A DNA stretch of 64,000 nucleotides, taken from NCBI GenBank assembly GCA_951640165.1, contig OX621252.1:13424501-13488500 (forward strand), given 5' to 3'. Within the stretch, counting starts at the first letter, position 1. Each line of letters begins with the position of its first letter. Positions 1-52,075 of the stretch are shown in pieces. The notes under the pieces are model-generated. The model worked only from the letters and a program-made list of their open reading frames with translations. It did not search any database and was not told the origin of the DNA. A program made the translations under genes and the position numbers. The DNA is from Pseudoips prasinana. Lineage: Eukaryota > Arthropoda > Insecta > Lepidoptera > Nolidae.

Positions 1-190
1 ACAGGTCAAGACGACTACCTCGTGCAACTAGGACAGCAGTGGTCACAATCGCGTGGTTACGACCACTGCGGTCCTCAGAGCCAGGCCGCCATTCAAGGCT
101 CCTTCCTCGAAGTTACCACCTTCCTGACCAGTCCTTAGAACTTCCTTAGAAGAGTAGACTTCGACCCTTAAGAGCCATTTCACGCTTTCG
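1..190. repeat. Inverted partner of the repeat at 4700-4890
   Basis: Read in reverse complement, this segment matches about 4710-4830, sharing blocks such as 'ggtcaggaaggtggtaactt' and 'gaaggagccttgaatggcgg'. The similarity is strong in the middle and fades outward. The two copies face each other about 4.5 kb apart, and one runs off the window edge. No recognised protein is encoded. It may be the terminal inverted repeat of a larger element or two independent copies of one interspersed repeat. Confidence 0.6.
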
Positions 191-1589
191 CGCGAATTTC
201 TAAGATTTTGGGCTCCTCTATTACCATCTTAAGTAATACCCAAAAATTATTTAATACATGTTAAATATGGAAAAATCGTTTTTGATGACGTTTAATGTAT
301 CACATTTACCAACAAAAATTTGCTTGTTCTGTAGTGACTCATCTCCCACAACCATTTTAATGAAATATCGCCGTAGAGTGAATTTCAAAGTCCTGTAACT
401 AGCAATAATACTTATAAACTAAGCTAAAAAAATACATTCAGCATGAGACATATATTTTATTCGTCGTTTAATGTAACAGATTCTTGAATTTTGTTACCAT
501 TAATTAGTAAAAAAATAAATCCTTACACCAATTTTAAGTTTTTTCTTGGAATTTCATAGTGATTTTTGGTTTAAATAAAGCGTAATTACTAAAATAAATT
601 ATACCATAATAAACTATGTTCTTTGAATAATCGAATTCTGGGCACCGATTAATCGGATTAGTACGGCGCAGGGGGTACAATCTTAGTGATTATTTTCATG
701 GAATCTAGTAAAAATAAAGAAACCAAATATTATAGGTCTGGTTTTATACTGACAATCTAAACATGCCTACCATGTTTAATTTAGTCGTACAAAAATGTAT
801 GTACCTAATGTAGTATCTCCAGTTAGGAATAAAAGATGTCGCTACTGTTGGTATAAACCATATAAATCTAAAAATCAGTTAAACTTCTCAAGATACTAAT
901 AGTACAGATATCATTTGTTTTAGTGAGTATAATAAAGCTGACAATTGTAAATTTGATATTGCCATTATTATCGTACCGTTTCCATTTGATAGATTTATTC
1001 TAATCATGGGATTAATTATATTTTATTGATATAATACCTTACAACCAATTAATATATTATATTACACTTATTTAATGTACTGGGTAATATATTAATGGTG
1101 GATATGACATAAAAAATGCGTAAACTATAAATTTAATATGGGTTGTTTCTTCTTTCTATACATATCTGCGGCAACATTGGTCGTTGTCAATGTCAAGTGT
1201 CCATGTCACCATCGACACCAAACATACCGGCATTATTTTGTATTATTATTTACAAATAACATTGTAAATAATTCACTATTTGCCAAAGACTACTATACAC
1301 TATTTGCTCCGTTCATTCGTTGAGTTGAGTTCTATCTCCTCCGATTTGCGTTAGGTGTATCTACGTGGACTCTTAGTCTTAGTGCTTTAGTTTTAAATCA
1401 CAATGTCCATTAAACGTTGTTGTGTTCCTAAGTGCATGAAAGATAAAGGCCAAAAAATATGCCAGTAAAGCTTCTAAAAGAAAAATATAAAGTACTACAT
1501 ACTATTTAATTGTTTTATTTTGTAAGTATTTACCCTGAGAAAATTCCGAGTAAAAATCTAATATAAATACGAGTAGTAAATATGTATTG
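191..1589. other. AT-rich stretch without a recognisable gene
   Basis: AT-rich sequence with many stops in every frame. The only open frames are short (about 60 codons) and resemble no known family. I see no clear repeat structure. Confidence 0.5.
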
Positions 1590-1597
1590 GTATAGAC

Positions 1598-1918
1598 CAG
1601 TGTTTTTCAACCTTTTTCATCACGCGACCCCCCTACCCGTTTTTTTTTATTTTGACACAAATTTAATCCAAAATTTCACCACACTCCACCAAAATTTACT
1701 TTATAATTCAGAGGTGAGGTGGTTGTCAAGAGACAAAGTACTAGCCAGAGTTTTGGAACTTAACGTTAAACTTTTAATGTATGTGCAGGAGGGCTAATCA
1801 TAATACTTAAAATTCATTTACGACCCTATGACTAGCTTCCCTATAGAAGTTTCACGACCCCCCTATAGAGGCTTCGCGACCCCCCTGGGGGTCGCGACCC
1901 ACAGGTTGAAAAACACTG
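1598..1918. mobile_element. hAT miniature element with 8-bp target duplication
   Basis: The ends are inverted: 'cagtgtttttcaacc' at the left and 'ggttgaaaaacactg' at the right, the usual hAT/Charlie-type terminus. The exact 8-bp direct repeat 'gtatagac' flanks it at 1590-1597 and 1919-1926, which is the hAT duplication length. Inside, around 1695-1795, a plus-strand frame reads EVRWLSRDKVLARVLEL, a motif known from hAT transposases of the ZBED type. This is therefore an internally deleted copy of an autonomous hAT element. Confidence 0.85.
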
Positions 1919-2360
1919 GTATAGACTTATGAATAAAGTTGTCACTCAGGAAATACAGATGGCGTTTTCATAAATCTATGATTACTAGAATTTCCTTACG
2001 AAGCGGTCGAGATTGACCTCTATTTCCGTATATAAAATGTACTCTATGGTACGGCGCGAGCGCCCATCAAGGTAGGACCTGTGCCATTTTTCCCGCGTCC
2101 CGACTTTCGAGCGCTCGTATAGTGAAGTAATTCATATACTGCGACCACATAGTTTTGATTCGTTTTGTATTTTTTCATAAGGTACGGTTTTATTTATTAT
2201 GAAGTATGTATGTATGTAAGATTTTAGTTTTTTGTAGAATAATTATATATTTTTGTTTCATTACTAGCTATGGGGCGCGAGGAATGTGTATACCGTCGCG
2301 TAAAAAAAAGGAAACGTGATAATTCTGCAGCTTTAAGAACAGAAGTGAGGTAGATACCTA

Positions 2361-3255
2361 TTTTTAGGGTTCCGTAGCCAAATGACAAAAAACGCAACCC
2401 TTATAGATTCGTCATGTCTGTCTGTCTGTCCGTCCGTATGTCACAGCCCTTTTTTTCCGAAACTATAAGAGCTGTACGGTTGAACCTTGGTATGTAGATG
2501 TATTCTGTGAACCGCATTAAGATTTTCACACAAAAATAGAAAAATAATAATAATTTTGGGGGTTCCCCATACATAGAACTGAAACTCAATTTTTTTTTTC
2601 ATCGTAGCCATACATGTGGGGTATCTATGGATAGGTCATCAAAAATGATATTGAGGTTCCTAATATCATTTTTAGGGTTCCGTAGCCAAATGGCAAAAAA
2701 CGGATCCCTAATAGATTCGTCATGTCTGTCTGTCTATCTGTCTGTCCGTCCGTATGTCACAGCCACTTTTTTCCGTAACTATAAGAGCTGTACTACTGAA
2801 ACTTGGTCAGTAGATGTATTCTGTGAACCGCATTAAGAAATTTACACAAAAATAGAAAAAGAACAATTATTTTGGGGGGTCGCCATACATAGAACTGAAA
2901 CTCAATTTTTTTTTTTCATCGTAGCCATACATGTGGGGTGTCTATGGATAGGTCTTCAAAAATGATATTGAGGTTCCTAATATTGTTTGCGCGAGCGACA
3001 CTTCCAAAGTGGAAAAATGAGTGTCCCCCCCTGTAACTTCTAAAATAAGAGAATGATAAACCTAAAAAAAATATATGATATACATTACCATATAAACTAA
3101 CAACGAAAATTGGTTTGAACGAGATCTAGTAAGTAGTTTTTTTTTAATGCATCATAAATCGTAAACCGCACTTTACCTTTCATTTAATCAACTGAAATAC
3201 TTGCTGCTGAACCCTTCATGTGCGAGTCCGACTCGCACTTGGCCGGTTTTTTTAT
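2361..3255 (+). repeat. Two-unit tandem lepidopteran interspersed repeat
   Basis: A unit starting 'agggttccgtagccaaatg' begins near 2365 and again near 2673, a period of 308 bp. Each unit contains a (GTCT)n-like tract, 'gtcatgtctgtctgtct'. The block ends near 3250 with 'gcgagtccgactcgcacttg' followed by 'gccggttttttt', a terminus I associate with an abundant lepidopteran repeat. A related copy in the opposite orientation lies at 44584-44875. Confidence 0.7.
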
Positions 3256-3522
3256 TTACAATATTAATATTTACTGTAACCGATTATTATTGATTTCATA
3301 TGTAACTTATACGTAGATATTGAAAATTAACAGCTATTTTGTTTTTATTTTAGAATGAATAATCATCTTAAACGTACAGAGGAGGGTAGCGCCTTTAGAT
3401 CAGACGCCGCGCCGTGCCAGGTACTAGCCATTCAAGTGATAATTCAGATTCGGCAACAGAAGTTGTACGTAACATTTTAACAATTATTTATTTGAATCAG
3501 AAGTTTATTTAGTGTTTGTCAA

Positions 3523-4127
3523 TCTAATATATAAAATTCTCGTGTCACAGTTTTCGTTGCCATACTCCTCCGAAACGGCCTAACCGATTTTGATGAAATT
3601 TTTTGTGCTTATCCGGTATCTATGAGAATCGGCCAACATCTATTATTCATCCCCCTAAATGTTAGGGGTAGTCCACCCCTAAATTTTATTTTTTAGACAA
3701 AATTTCTAATTTCTATTTTTTTATGATACAACATACAAAAATACATACAATCCCCAATTTTCACCCTTCTACGATCAACCCTTATTTTTTAATAGCCATT
3801 TTAGTAATTTAATCAGTTTTCCTCTCCGGTCGAAAACTGATCAATCGTCATTTAATTAGTTATCCCCGCCAGATGTCTACAGGTGTCACTTCTGACCCGG
3901 TAAAGGGTAGGGGTAGGGTATGGGTAGGGGTAGGGTAGGGGTAGGGGTAGGGTAGGGTAGGGGTGGGGTAAGGGTAGGGGTGGGGTAAGGGTAGGGTAGG
4001 GGTAGGATAGGGGTAGAGTAGGGGTAGGGTAGGGGTAGAGTAGAGGTAGGGTAGGGTAGGGTAGGAGTAGGGAATTCGAATTAAATAGTCATCGTTAAGA
4101 CAGGACAGCGTCTGTCGGGTCAGCTAG
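3523..4127 (+). mobile_element. Non-autonomous Helitron (TC...CTAG)
   Basis: The element starts with TC directly after an A and ends with CTAG directly before a T, which is Helitron target preference. A short subterminal hairpin, 'gacag-cgt-ctgtc', lies about 8 bp before the CTAG end. There are no terminal inverted repeats and no target duplication. The 5' part reads 'ctcgtgtcacagttttcgtt'. No Rep/helicase coding is present. The element carries the G-rich minisatellite described at 3897-4072. Confidence 0.75.
3897..4072 (+). repeat. GGGTA/GGGGTA minisatellite inside a Helitron
   Basis: About 175 bp of tandem GGGTA and GGGGTA units with occasional variants (GGGTGGGGTAAG, GGATAGG, GAGTAG). All the G-runs lie on the plus strand. 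The unit differs from the insect telomere repeat TTAGG. The density of runs of three to four G suggests G-quadruplex potential. Confidence 0.9.
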
Positions 4128-4699
4128 TAATTATATAAAAATTTATAGGAGAAAGAACATGGTGGAGTAGACCCTGGAGACCTAGACGAATCAATGAAAC
4201 TTTCAGACTCAATCGTAAATCGGAAATCGTAAAAAAAGCGTATGTGTATTTGCTGTATGGACAGGTCCTGATTCTCCATTGAAAATAGTAAGAGTAGAGA
4301 AAGACGACGTCTTTTGGCAGGCGAAAATGCTACCCAAATTGGTTCGGTTTTACCAAGACTGCGTATTGCCGGAAATCATAGATCCGAGAAAGGCAAGATC
4401 AATGCCTTTACGGCAAATATGCATTTAGCATATTAAAAATATTATGTTCGTTTTTGTATCAATTTTTATTAAATATTTTACATAACATTCCTATCCGTGT
4501 TTTCTTATTAATCTAGCTAGAAATCTTTGTTAGAGTAAATATAACTTTTTTTTATAAATCTCTTATCAATCCATATTACGATTACGGCTCAAGATAGCCT
4601 CGTCCGTCTTGACACGTGTATTACACAGTTTACATTGCGTTTGAGTGGGTAGACACGCACACATAAACAATGATGCAGTCTTTTACCTAAACTCGAGCG

Positions 4700-5100
4700 T
4701 AATCATTTTGTGAAATGGCTCTTAAGAACTCGTACTGCTGCGGGGTCGACCACCTCGAGGACTCTGGTCAGGAAGGTGGTAACTTCGAGGAAGGAGCCTT
4801 GAATGGCGGGCTAGCTCTGAGGATTTCTGAGGTTGCCCTCGCGACCAAACTCAGAGAAGCCCTAGCGGATACGGACGCTCTCATCGCGCGTACTGCCAAA
4901 ACCGTAGAAAAGCGTGTTTTGGACCTGGACGAGACTCAGCCCCGCGGCGATTGCGGTAATACTAGAAGGATACTTCGGGAACCGTTGGTTGCTCCGCGAA
5001 CGACATGAAGGTAGGAGAAGTCCGACTCCAAAGTACGGAGCTTCGAACGGCACGTTAAGCTGTCGGTCCCAGATTTTACACTTTTTCGTCACTGTCTATT
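4700..5100 (+). repeat. Repeat copy inverted relative to 1-190, with weak coding potential
   Basis: Positions 4710-4830 match the reverse complement of 1-190. A 97-codon plus-strand frame begins at 4715 and overlaps two other open frames, but its sequence matches no family I recognise. The open frames probably reflect the local GC richness. Confidence 0.5.
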
Positions 5101-5143
5101 AGATCCCACCCAGGAAAAAAGTGCATATATGAATATAAACTAA

Positions 5144-5171
5144 AAATAGTCACAGTAAGTGACTATTTTTA
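5144..5171. repeat. Small perfect hairpin
   Basis: Arms 'aaaaatagtcac' and 'gtgactattttt' are separated by 'agta' or similar. It is short and isolated, and I assign no function. Confidence 0.5.
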
Positions 5172-5439
5172 TTTCACATTAAAATCATTTTATAAACGGC
5201 TGAGTAATCAATGTATATACATTAAAACACTCGCATCAAATTATAAATTTCCTCCTTATTAAATTCGGTTAAAATAAGAAGCACGGAAATTAGATACACA
5301 TAAAAATACGTAGTTCGTAGGCGCCCGAACATAACTATTCATATCAAAATTGTTTTAAAATTACAGTTTTGGGGCTACCTTTCAATATTCTCTATACAAT
5401 TTTTTTTATCATAAAAATCTTTCACTGTCGTGCTTCGAC

Positions 5440-5515
5440 CACTTAAAGCCGTCGGTCCTGCGTTTGAACTCTTTCCTGTCGTGTCAATGAGTTCATTAGC
5501 ATAGTAAAGGCAGGA
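5440..5515 (+). repeat. Fragment of SINE family S3
   Basis: The stretch 'aagccgtcggtcctgcgttt' to 'tttcctgtcgtgtcaatgag' matches the middle of the composite SINE seen at 47662-48020. Head and tail are missing. Confidence 0.5.
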
Positions 5516-5705
5516 TAATATAAATTCAGTTTGCTATGAGATTGCATAGATAATTTAGTTAAATGAAAGAAAATATAAATAATATCCCATTATAGTTAAA
5601 AAGGATTTCCCGAAATTATCTCAATCTAATATAGATAGATACTTAACTACTAAACAACTATAAAACTGTACAAAATAAATTAAACCAAAAAAATTGGCGA
5701 CCACT

Positions 5706-5711
5706 TTTATT
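5706..5711 (-). promoter_or_regulatory. Candidate polyadenylation signal of Srp54
   Basis: On the minus strand this is AATAAA, about 210 bp after the Srp54 stop codon. It is a good candidate for the 3' end signal. Confirmation would need transcript ends. Confidence 0.45.
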
Positions 5712-5921
5712 GGTTAAATACAATTCAATAATTACAAACATTAAGCCCTTAGTTATTGAAATATTGAGACACTGATTACATTGAGAACAGGTTTGTGTCA
5801 TTAGCTTGTATGTAAAATTAGACCTGAATGGTAAAAACCAAGTATCTCCTAGACTGAACAATGTCTTAATATTTATAATATAAGTAAGGGAGTACGACTT
5901 ATGGCAAAATTATATTTTGTG

Positions 5922-22312
<16,391 letters not shown>

Positions 22313-22361
22313 TCAATTTCCATAGTTGCTTATTATAAAATTGTCTTATTATTTTACGCGT

Positions 22362-22367
22362 AATAAA
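22362..22367 (+). promoter_or_regulatory. Candidate polyadenylation signal of Rpt2
   Basis: AATAAA 50 bp after the Rpt2 stop codon. It is the first canonical signal downstream. Confidence 0.6.
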
Positions 22368-22789
22368 ATGTGTCTTCTAACTAATAATGACCTATTTATT
22401 CCTAGGGCGACCCCCATGGACACTAAAAATCACTTTATATCTCTTTGCATAGCAAACCTGGCCGCTACTTTCTTGTTTGCATATTTAGATGTTGGTTATT
22501 GTGAATTGTAATAATTAAGATTAGCGAGGAATGTATTGGAACGAAGTTCCTTATCGCGCGTTGCAAAAGGGGGCTAGACCGAAAAATTAAGACGAAAAGT
22601 TGTAACGACACTTTTTGCTTTTCTTTTTTTATCACTAAAATTGAGCCTACTGATTAAGTTTATATTACATTATATTTGTTAATAATAAAATATATATTAT
22701 TATAACAAAAAAATAGTTACCATTCCTTCACTTATTAATCGAAAGGAACTTCGTTCCATCCGGGCGTCTCTTGACACCTCTGAAGATAT

Positions 22790-22985
22790 TTTTTTTTTTA
22801 ACTACGCCCGCAGTAGTCATTCCATCCCTGTGTCGCAGGGTACTTTACAAACATATAATAGACGAACACAAATTACATCCTGACTATTTATGGGTAACAC
22901 AAATAGTTGTCCGGCGCGGGACTCGAACCCGCGACACGAACAGGTGACGCGACTGTGTTAGCCGCTGCGCCACACGTGCAGATAT
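22790..22985 (-). mobile_element. SINE family S1 copy (tRNA-derived)
   Basis: On the minus strand it reads 'gtgtggcgcagcggctaac' (A box), 'gggttcgagtcccgcgcc' (B box), 'actatttgtgttacccataa' and a 3' body. Related copies are at 25130, 28785 and 43850. It is not a functional tRNA gene, since there is no matching acceptor stem. Confidence 0.8.
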
Positions 22986-23739
22986 AATTTCTTACAACCA
23001 TTTATTTGGAAATCATTTTCATATTTTTAGTACTGATTCACAAGATTACCGAAGCTATAGATAGTATTATTACTCCGTTTTCAAGACAGAATTTTTATTT
23101 ACAGTGTTTCAGAAGTATGTCTAGTCAATATTTGATATTGAAAGGTGTTTTCAATATGAAATTTCCCTGGATTGGTAGACGACAAATATACCTACCTACT
23201 ACCCTACATATTTTTTGGGTGCAGGTTTCATTCCCGCCAAATTAAGGTTTACTAGAAAAAATATGTCTTGCACTGTGCAAAATGATGTAAAATTAATTTT
23301 CTTCAATTTCAACCTAAAATCATTAATATAGATAAACCTTACACATAATCACAAACAAAGCAAGTGCAAGTTTCCGGCACGGCAAGGTTTTGACATAGTG
23401 GGGTAAGTTTGCGCAGATACACTTAGTGCAACAAAAAGTGCTCAGCTTTATTTTGCTTATAATTATTTTAGTATTACTATCACTAATTACAAATATCCGT
23501 TTAGAAAGTACATAAAGAAAGGCGAGGAATGCGAAATATACTACTTGTAAGAAATAAAACAAAATACAATCAAAAGTAAAGAAATTAATTATAATTTAAA
23601 ATGTAATCAATTATTTATTTTAAATCAGGATGGTAAAGAGGCAATTGCAGAATGCCATGATTATGTTCTGCAAGTAATGTCGTCAATGCTGCACTGTTTA
23701 TGTAGCTCTCTATTTTTTTTTTAACATGACGTCTGCAGT

Positions 23740-24110
23740 TTGCCTAAGTGGCTTTCACTGCTTCACCGGACTATAGAGGTGAGCGTGGGCTCGAACCGTC
23801 TAGCAAATTCAAACTAAAAACTAAGTACCCGCGCCGGAGGCCAACCCCTTTGTGGTTCGAACTTCTACTCTGGTGGTTACTGGCGGGGAGATGCGAGGGG
23901 GCGTATCATGCAGCGTTTTGGGCAACTGTCGCTCTACGTTAATCCGCGACGCGGGCCGCTCTTCCGGTTTAGGTCCGGAGAGGACATTCGAATGCAAACT
24001 AAGGGTCATGGAGGATGCTGGTGGTCGCGACGCGTTCGCGGTCGTACGCTTGCCCGGCGAGTACGAAGTATCTGTTTTTGTGCAGTGTTGCGAGAGTCTC
24101 TAAATTGACT
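23740..24110. other. GC-rich island with overlapping open frames
   Basis: Four open frames of 60-83 codons overlap here on both strands (for example plus 23852-24103 and minus 24009-23821). The sequence is far more GC-rich than its surroundings. None of the frames resembles a known protein, so openness probably follows from base composition. It may be an uncharacterised repeat. Confidence 0.4.
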
Positions 24111-25129
24111 TGATCTGATTTAAGTATACGGTAATCTCCTCGTCCGGATTGTCTAAGTCGACGGTGCTTAATTGGGAGTCTGAGAAGAGTATAGCTCTCT
24201 ATACAATGAGGGTGACCAACACATGCGAATATTGCACTAAAAGCTACTTAACAATAAAGATTAAATTACGTACATTAGATTAGTCTTTATTTCACGTAAA
24301 TCAATGCAGTATTACGGAAGTCATGACTGTGAGAAGTTTTGAGCACTTTTAAATTTCCAAGATATCGCGCGCTCGACGCGTGACGTCAGCTGTCGGCTCG
24401 GTGCCGGTCACAGATCTATTATACTAGGTGCCGGAAGTACTTTTTATTCTGTGGTGCCGGTCGCTCCGTGCGCTCGTGCCCCGCGCCATATGTAACACAT
24501 TGAAGTGAAGACTCGCGCGCGCGCTGTACTTGTCTCATTGCTTTATTTATTCATTTGTTATTATTGTATTACATCAACCTGTTAAATACCTTGTGAGTTA
24601 CATATATCTGCACCCTGGAAGAGGGTTACATGGGAGGTATAGATTTCCTTAAACGGCTAACAAACTTTGATTGACAGTAGCATGCGGCGCGGCGTCAAGA
24701 ATCCAAAGTTTCTTAATATACCAATAATACTCTCGACTTAGTTATTTACCTACTTATTTTTACAGTACGTTTTTAATTAAATCTAATAAAGAACTAACTA
24801 AACTTATATAAAATAAAAATATTATAAGTAGGTACCTTTTTATATTTATATATAATTCCAAATTTTAATGCCATTATAGACGACCAAAATAAGACCAAAC
24901 GGCAGAGGATAAACTCACTCTGTGAATGAATCTTCAAAATTGTTAACGATATGTCTAGTATTTAGGATACAATGAAGGCCGGTACTATTATATTTCTAGC
25001 AAAATGTTTGTAAAATTTTGTACACCATCTCCAAGTATACCTACTTACGTACGCAGCTAATTACCTTACTCAGCGGCCCGCTAACTGCTGTAGATTAATA
25101 CCACTGTCATCCTTAACGTTTTTTTTTCA
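24111..25129. other. Intergenic sequence between Rpt2 and Psn
   Basis: No coding frame is recognised. A CpG-rich patch at about 24360-24500 with 'cgcgcgcgcgct'-like runs might be promoter-related or a repeat fragment; I cannot assign it. Confidence 0.4.
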
Positions 25130-25300
25130 AAGACAATAATAATACTATAATACTTTACAAACATATAATAGACGGACATAAACTACATCCAGACTCTGAA
25201 CCACTATTTATGGGTTACACAAATAGTTGTCCGGTGCGGGAATCAAACCTCGGTCACACAGCGGCTATTGTCTTAGCCGCTGCGCCACACTTGCAGTCAA
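25130..25300 (-). mobile_element. SINE family S1 copy (tRNA-derived)
   Basis: The minus strand carries 'gtgtggcgcagcggctaag', a degenerate B box, and 'actatttgtgtaacccataa'. It ends near 'gtttgtaaagtattat'. It is the same family as 22790-22985. Confidence 0.75.
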
Positions 25301-26402
25301 TTTTACTTCACTTATATTGGTTAAAGTCAAAGGTAGATAATAATAACGAAATATTGTTTAAGTAGGTAAAATATATTTTTCCAAATATCCCATGTTTAAT
25401 CTAGGTCAGTATTAGGTTAGGTAATCATTTAAAAAATACGACACTTTCCGGTTTTTTTACGGAACCGTAAAAAGTAACTTATCAGGTCAGTTTTATGAAA
25501 TACGGCGGTGCCCGTGACTTTGCACAATTTGTAAAGCCTCCGTAACTCCGTAAATGTTACATCAGAATATCTCTAATATTTTGTCTCTTGTCGCTAACTT
25601 ATAAAATATTCACATAATTTCCATACAAATAGTTATTTTTATTTGAGGTTAAAACTTTTACAAACTTTGAATGTCATATTTATTTATATCGAATCAACAG
25701 CCTAAAAAATTAGTTACAAGCTGATAGCTCAATAAATAACGATACCTCCTTATAACTTTTCATCCCCCTTTGCAACTCTCTTTTTTTGCTTTAAAAAGTA
25801 GTCTCTATGTCCTTGCTCAGGCTCTAGGATATCTGCGTAGGTACCAAATTTAATTTAAATCAGTTGGGTAGTTTGGCGTGAAAGCATGACAGAGAGACAG
25901 AGTTACTTTCGCATTTATATTTTAAGAAAGGATTATAATAATAAAATAACTACTTTTTTCTGTTCGATTATTATTTTTACGATAAATTATTGTGCCGATG
26001 TGTATATATCTGGATTTTATGCGTCAGCGAACAGACGTTGATATACGTTAGGATACGAACGAGTGAATTTACATTATAATTTGATAAGCTTCTACATAAG
26101 TTGTTTAATTATAATTGAATTTTTTTTTACTACATACTACGAAAGTTAAATATAGGTTTTACTTATTAATTTAAGTTCCACTAAATTGCCCAATTATTGG
26201 GACCTTAAATTTATACATAAATTCATCTTTGAAACTGGCAACATCTATTTTCTCGTCACTTTTTTATTCGAGCTGTGATGCTGTGGTGTAATGCGACGCA
26301 TCCGATTATACGCTTTATTTTTTGTTTTAATAAATAAGTAGGCCAACCTGAATTACATTACATAGAGATAAACAAAATGTCTGTGATCCAAAGGAAAGTT
26401 GA
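25301..26402. promoter_or_regulatory. Upstream region of Psn
   Basis: AT-rich, with no open frame of note. A short lepidopteran repeat remnant ('ttacggaaccgtaaaaag', 'gacagagagacagagttact') lies at 25440-25930. The Psn promoter and 5' UTR should lie in the last few hundred bases. No TATA element is assigned. Confidence 0.35.
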
Positions 26403-50664
<24,262 letters not shown>

Positions 50665-50731
50665 CCTACGACCACGCCCTTAGATAGACCTACACTAATC
50701 TATTCATTCTACAAATCAAATGTATAGTGAA

Positions 50732-50737
50732 AATAAA
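50732..50737 (+). promoter_or_regulatory. Candidate polyadenylation signal of Psn
   Basis: AATAAA 68 bp after the Psn stop. A second near-by site ('gaataaatc') follows at about 50761. Confidence 0.6.
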
Positions 50738-50935
50738 ACGTATACTTTACTTTGAAAAGCGAATAAATCTAAGATGTTAAAGTAGGATCCGAAATTGTTA
50801 TAAAAATCACGATCAATATTATAAAGTCCTTTCCTATAATGTGGGTAAATAATTTTGATTTTACACCGATGTCCCAAATAATAATTGCTGATTTTAAGTT
50901 GGCATAGATGTGCCTCGAGTGCCGTAATTGACGTA

Positions 50936-51069
50936 CCGACGCTAGCACATCAAGCTACCCCAATCTGTCAAATTTTCCCATTTGAAAGTGAACCTTATGC
51001 ATTAGTGATAAAGTTGACAATTTATTAAAGAACTTTGACGGATTGGGTAGCTGGATGTGCTGGCGTCTG
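50936..51069. mobile_element. Tc1/mariner-type miniature element, copy 1
   Basis: The ends 'ccgacgctagcacatcaagc' and, in reverse complement, 'cagacgccagcacatccagc' flank 134 bp and are bordered by TA. The inverted repeat continues through 'taccccaatctgtcaaa'. A second copy is at 63058-63180. Confidence 0.75.
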
Positions 51070-51075
51070 TATGAA

Positions 51076-51840
51076 TTCCCGAGTGTGGGATTTTTGCCGG
51101 CGGTGCGTTATTTTGTGGTTTTCACTCATATCATGATAATATCATTAAAAAAATAATTGGAGTATAAAAAATCTTCACATAATTTCAGGTATTGTTATTG
51201 TTACTACCAAGATGATTATTTATATAAAGTCTGGAATTCAGGTTGAAAAAAATGCGTGTAGATATTAGGTGATAGAACGGAAATGTGAATTGAATATTAT
51301 TAATGCAATAAATTGAATTAGACACCAATAGTGTTAATATTTTCAATGTACATAGTAATATTTATTAAAATGAACGAAGTATTATGAATAGGATATGTAA
51401 CATTTGTTGTTATTCTTCGTTGTGATCTCTTACATTCGGTGGAACCATTAGGCAAAAGCTAGATAATGTTTATAAATTTGTGTGAACAGATTCCATGCGT
51501 ACGCGCATGCACGAGCACGTGTATTTGCACGCTGACGATAATATATCGAAAAACGCGCTTTAGATATGCGAAGTGTTGAGGCATGCGAATATACAGTCGA
51601 ACCTAGATATAAAAAATTTATACTAACAATCTATCCCCAACAAAAGAGGTTAGATACGAGTATTCCATTTATAAAAGACAAGCTGTCATTGCAGCTACTA
51701 TTATAATGCCTATACTAAATCATTGACCATTTGTACATTTACCTCCATCGAAACGGGAACGAATATATTTCCCTATCGTTTCGCTGGAAATAAACTTCGA
51801 TCTAGTCTACAAATGTATGCGTTTTGTTTTGTGTATCAGC
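51076..51840. other. Intergenic sequence downstream of Psn
   Basis: AT-rich, no reading frame or repeat recognised. It includes a short CpG-containing patch at about 51490-51560. Confidence 0.45.
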
Positions 51841-51844
51841 CTTA

Positions 51845-52075
51845 GACTCAATTTACACTGCCGCTGAATGGAATGGAAGCGAACTCATGCAAATTTTACA
51901 TAGTTTAACGAACAGGAATTCTCGCGCATTCTCATGCGCATTCCCCGGAAGACACCTCTAATTTACTCGTATTTAGATTGTACCTTACTCAATTGAAATA
52001 CGGTTCATAATGCTATTTACAATTTCATTGCAAAAATTCGCTTCCTTTCCATTTCGCGGCAGTTTAAATTGAGCC
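51845..52075. mobile_element. Miniature TIR element with TTA duplication
   Basis: The ends 'gactcaatttacactgccgc' and 'ggctcaatttaaactgccgc' (reverse complement of the right) are flanked by TTA at 51842-51844 and 52076-52078. The size of 231 bp and the 3-bp TWA-like duplication suit PIF/Harbinger. The inverted repeat is about 40 bp with mismatches. Confidence 0.75.

Noticed and set aside
3897..4072. Internal telomere repeat
   Set aside because: The unit is GGGTA/GGGGTA, not the insect TTAGG, and it lies within Helitron borders.
22915..22980. tRNA gene on the minus strand
   Set aside because: It is the head of a SINE family with several copies here, and no acceptor stem forms.
23006..23562. 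Small membrane proteins
   Set aside because: AT-rich, hydrophobic chance frames with no family resemblance, acceptor or donor.
24360..24620. LTR of a retrotransposon
   Set aside because: CpG-rich runs and a possible TG start were seen, but no second LTR, primer-binding site or gag/pol could be found.
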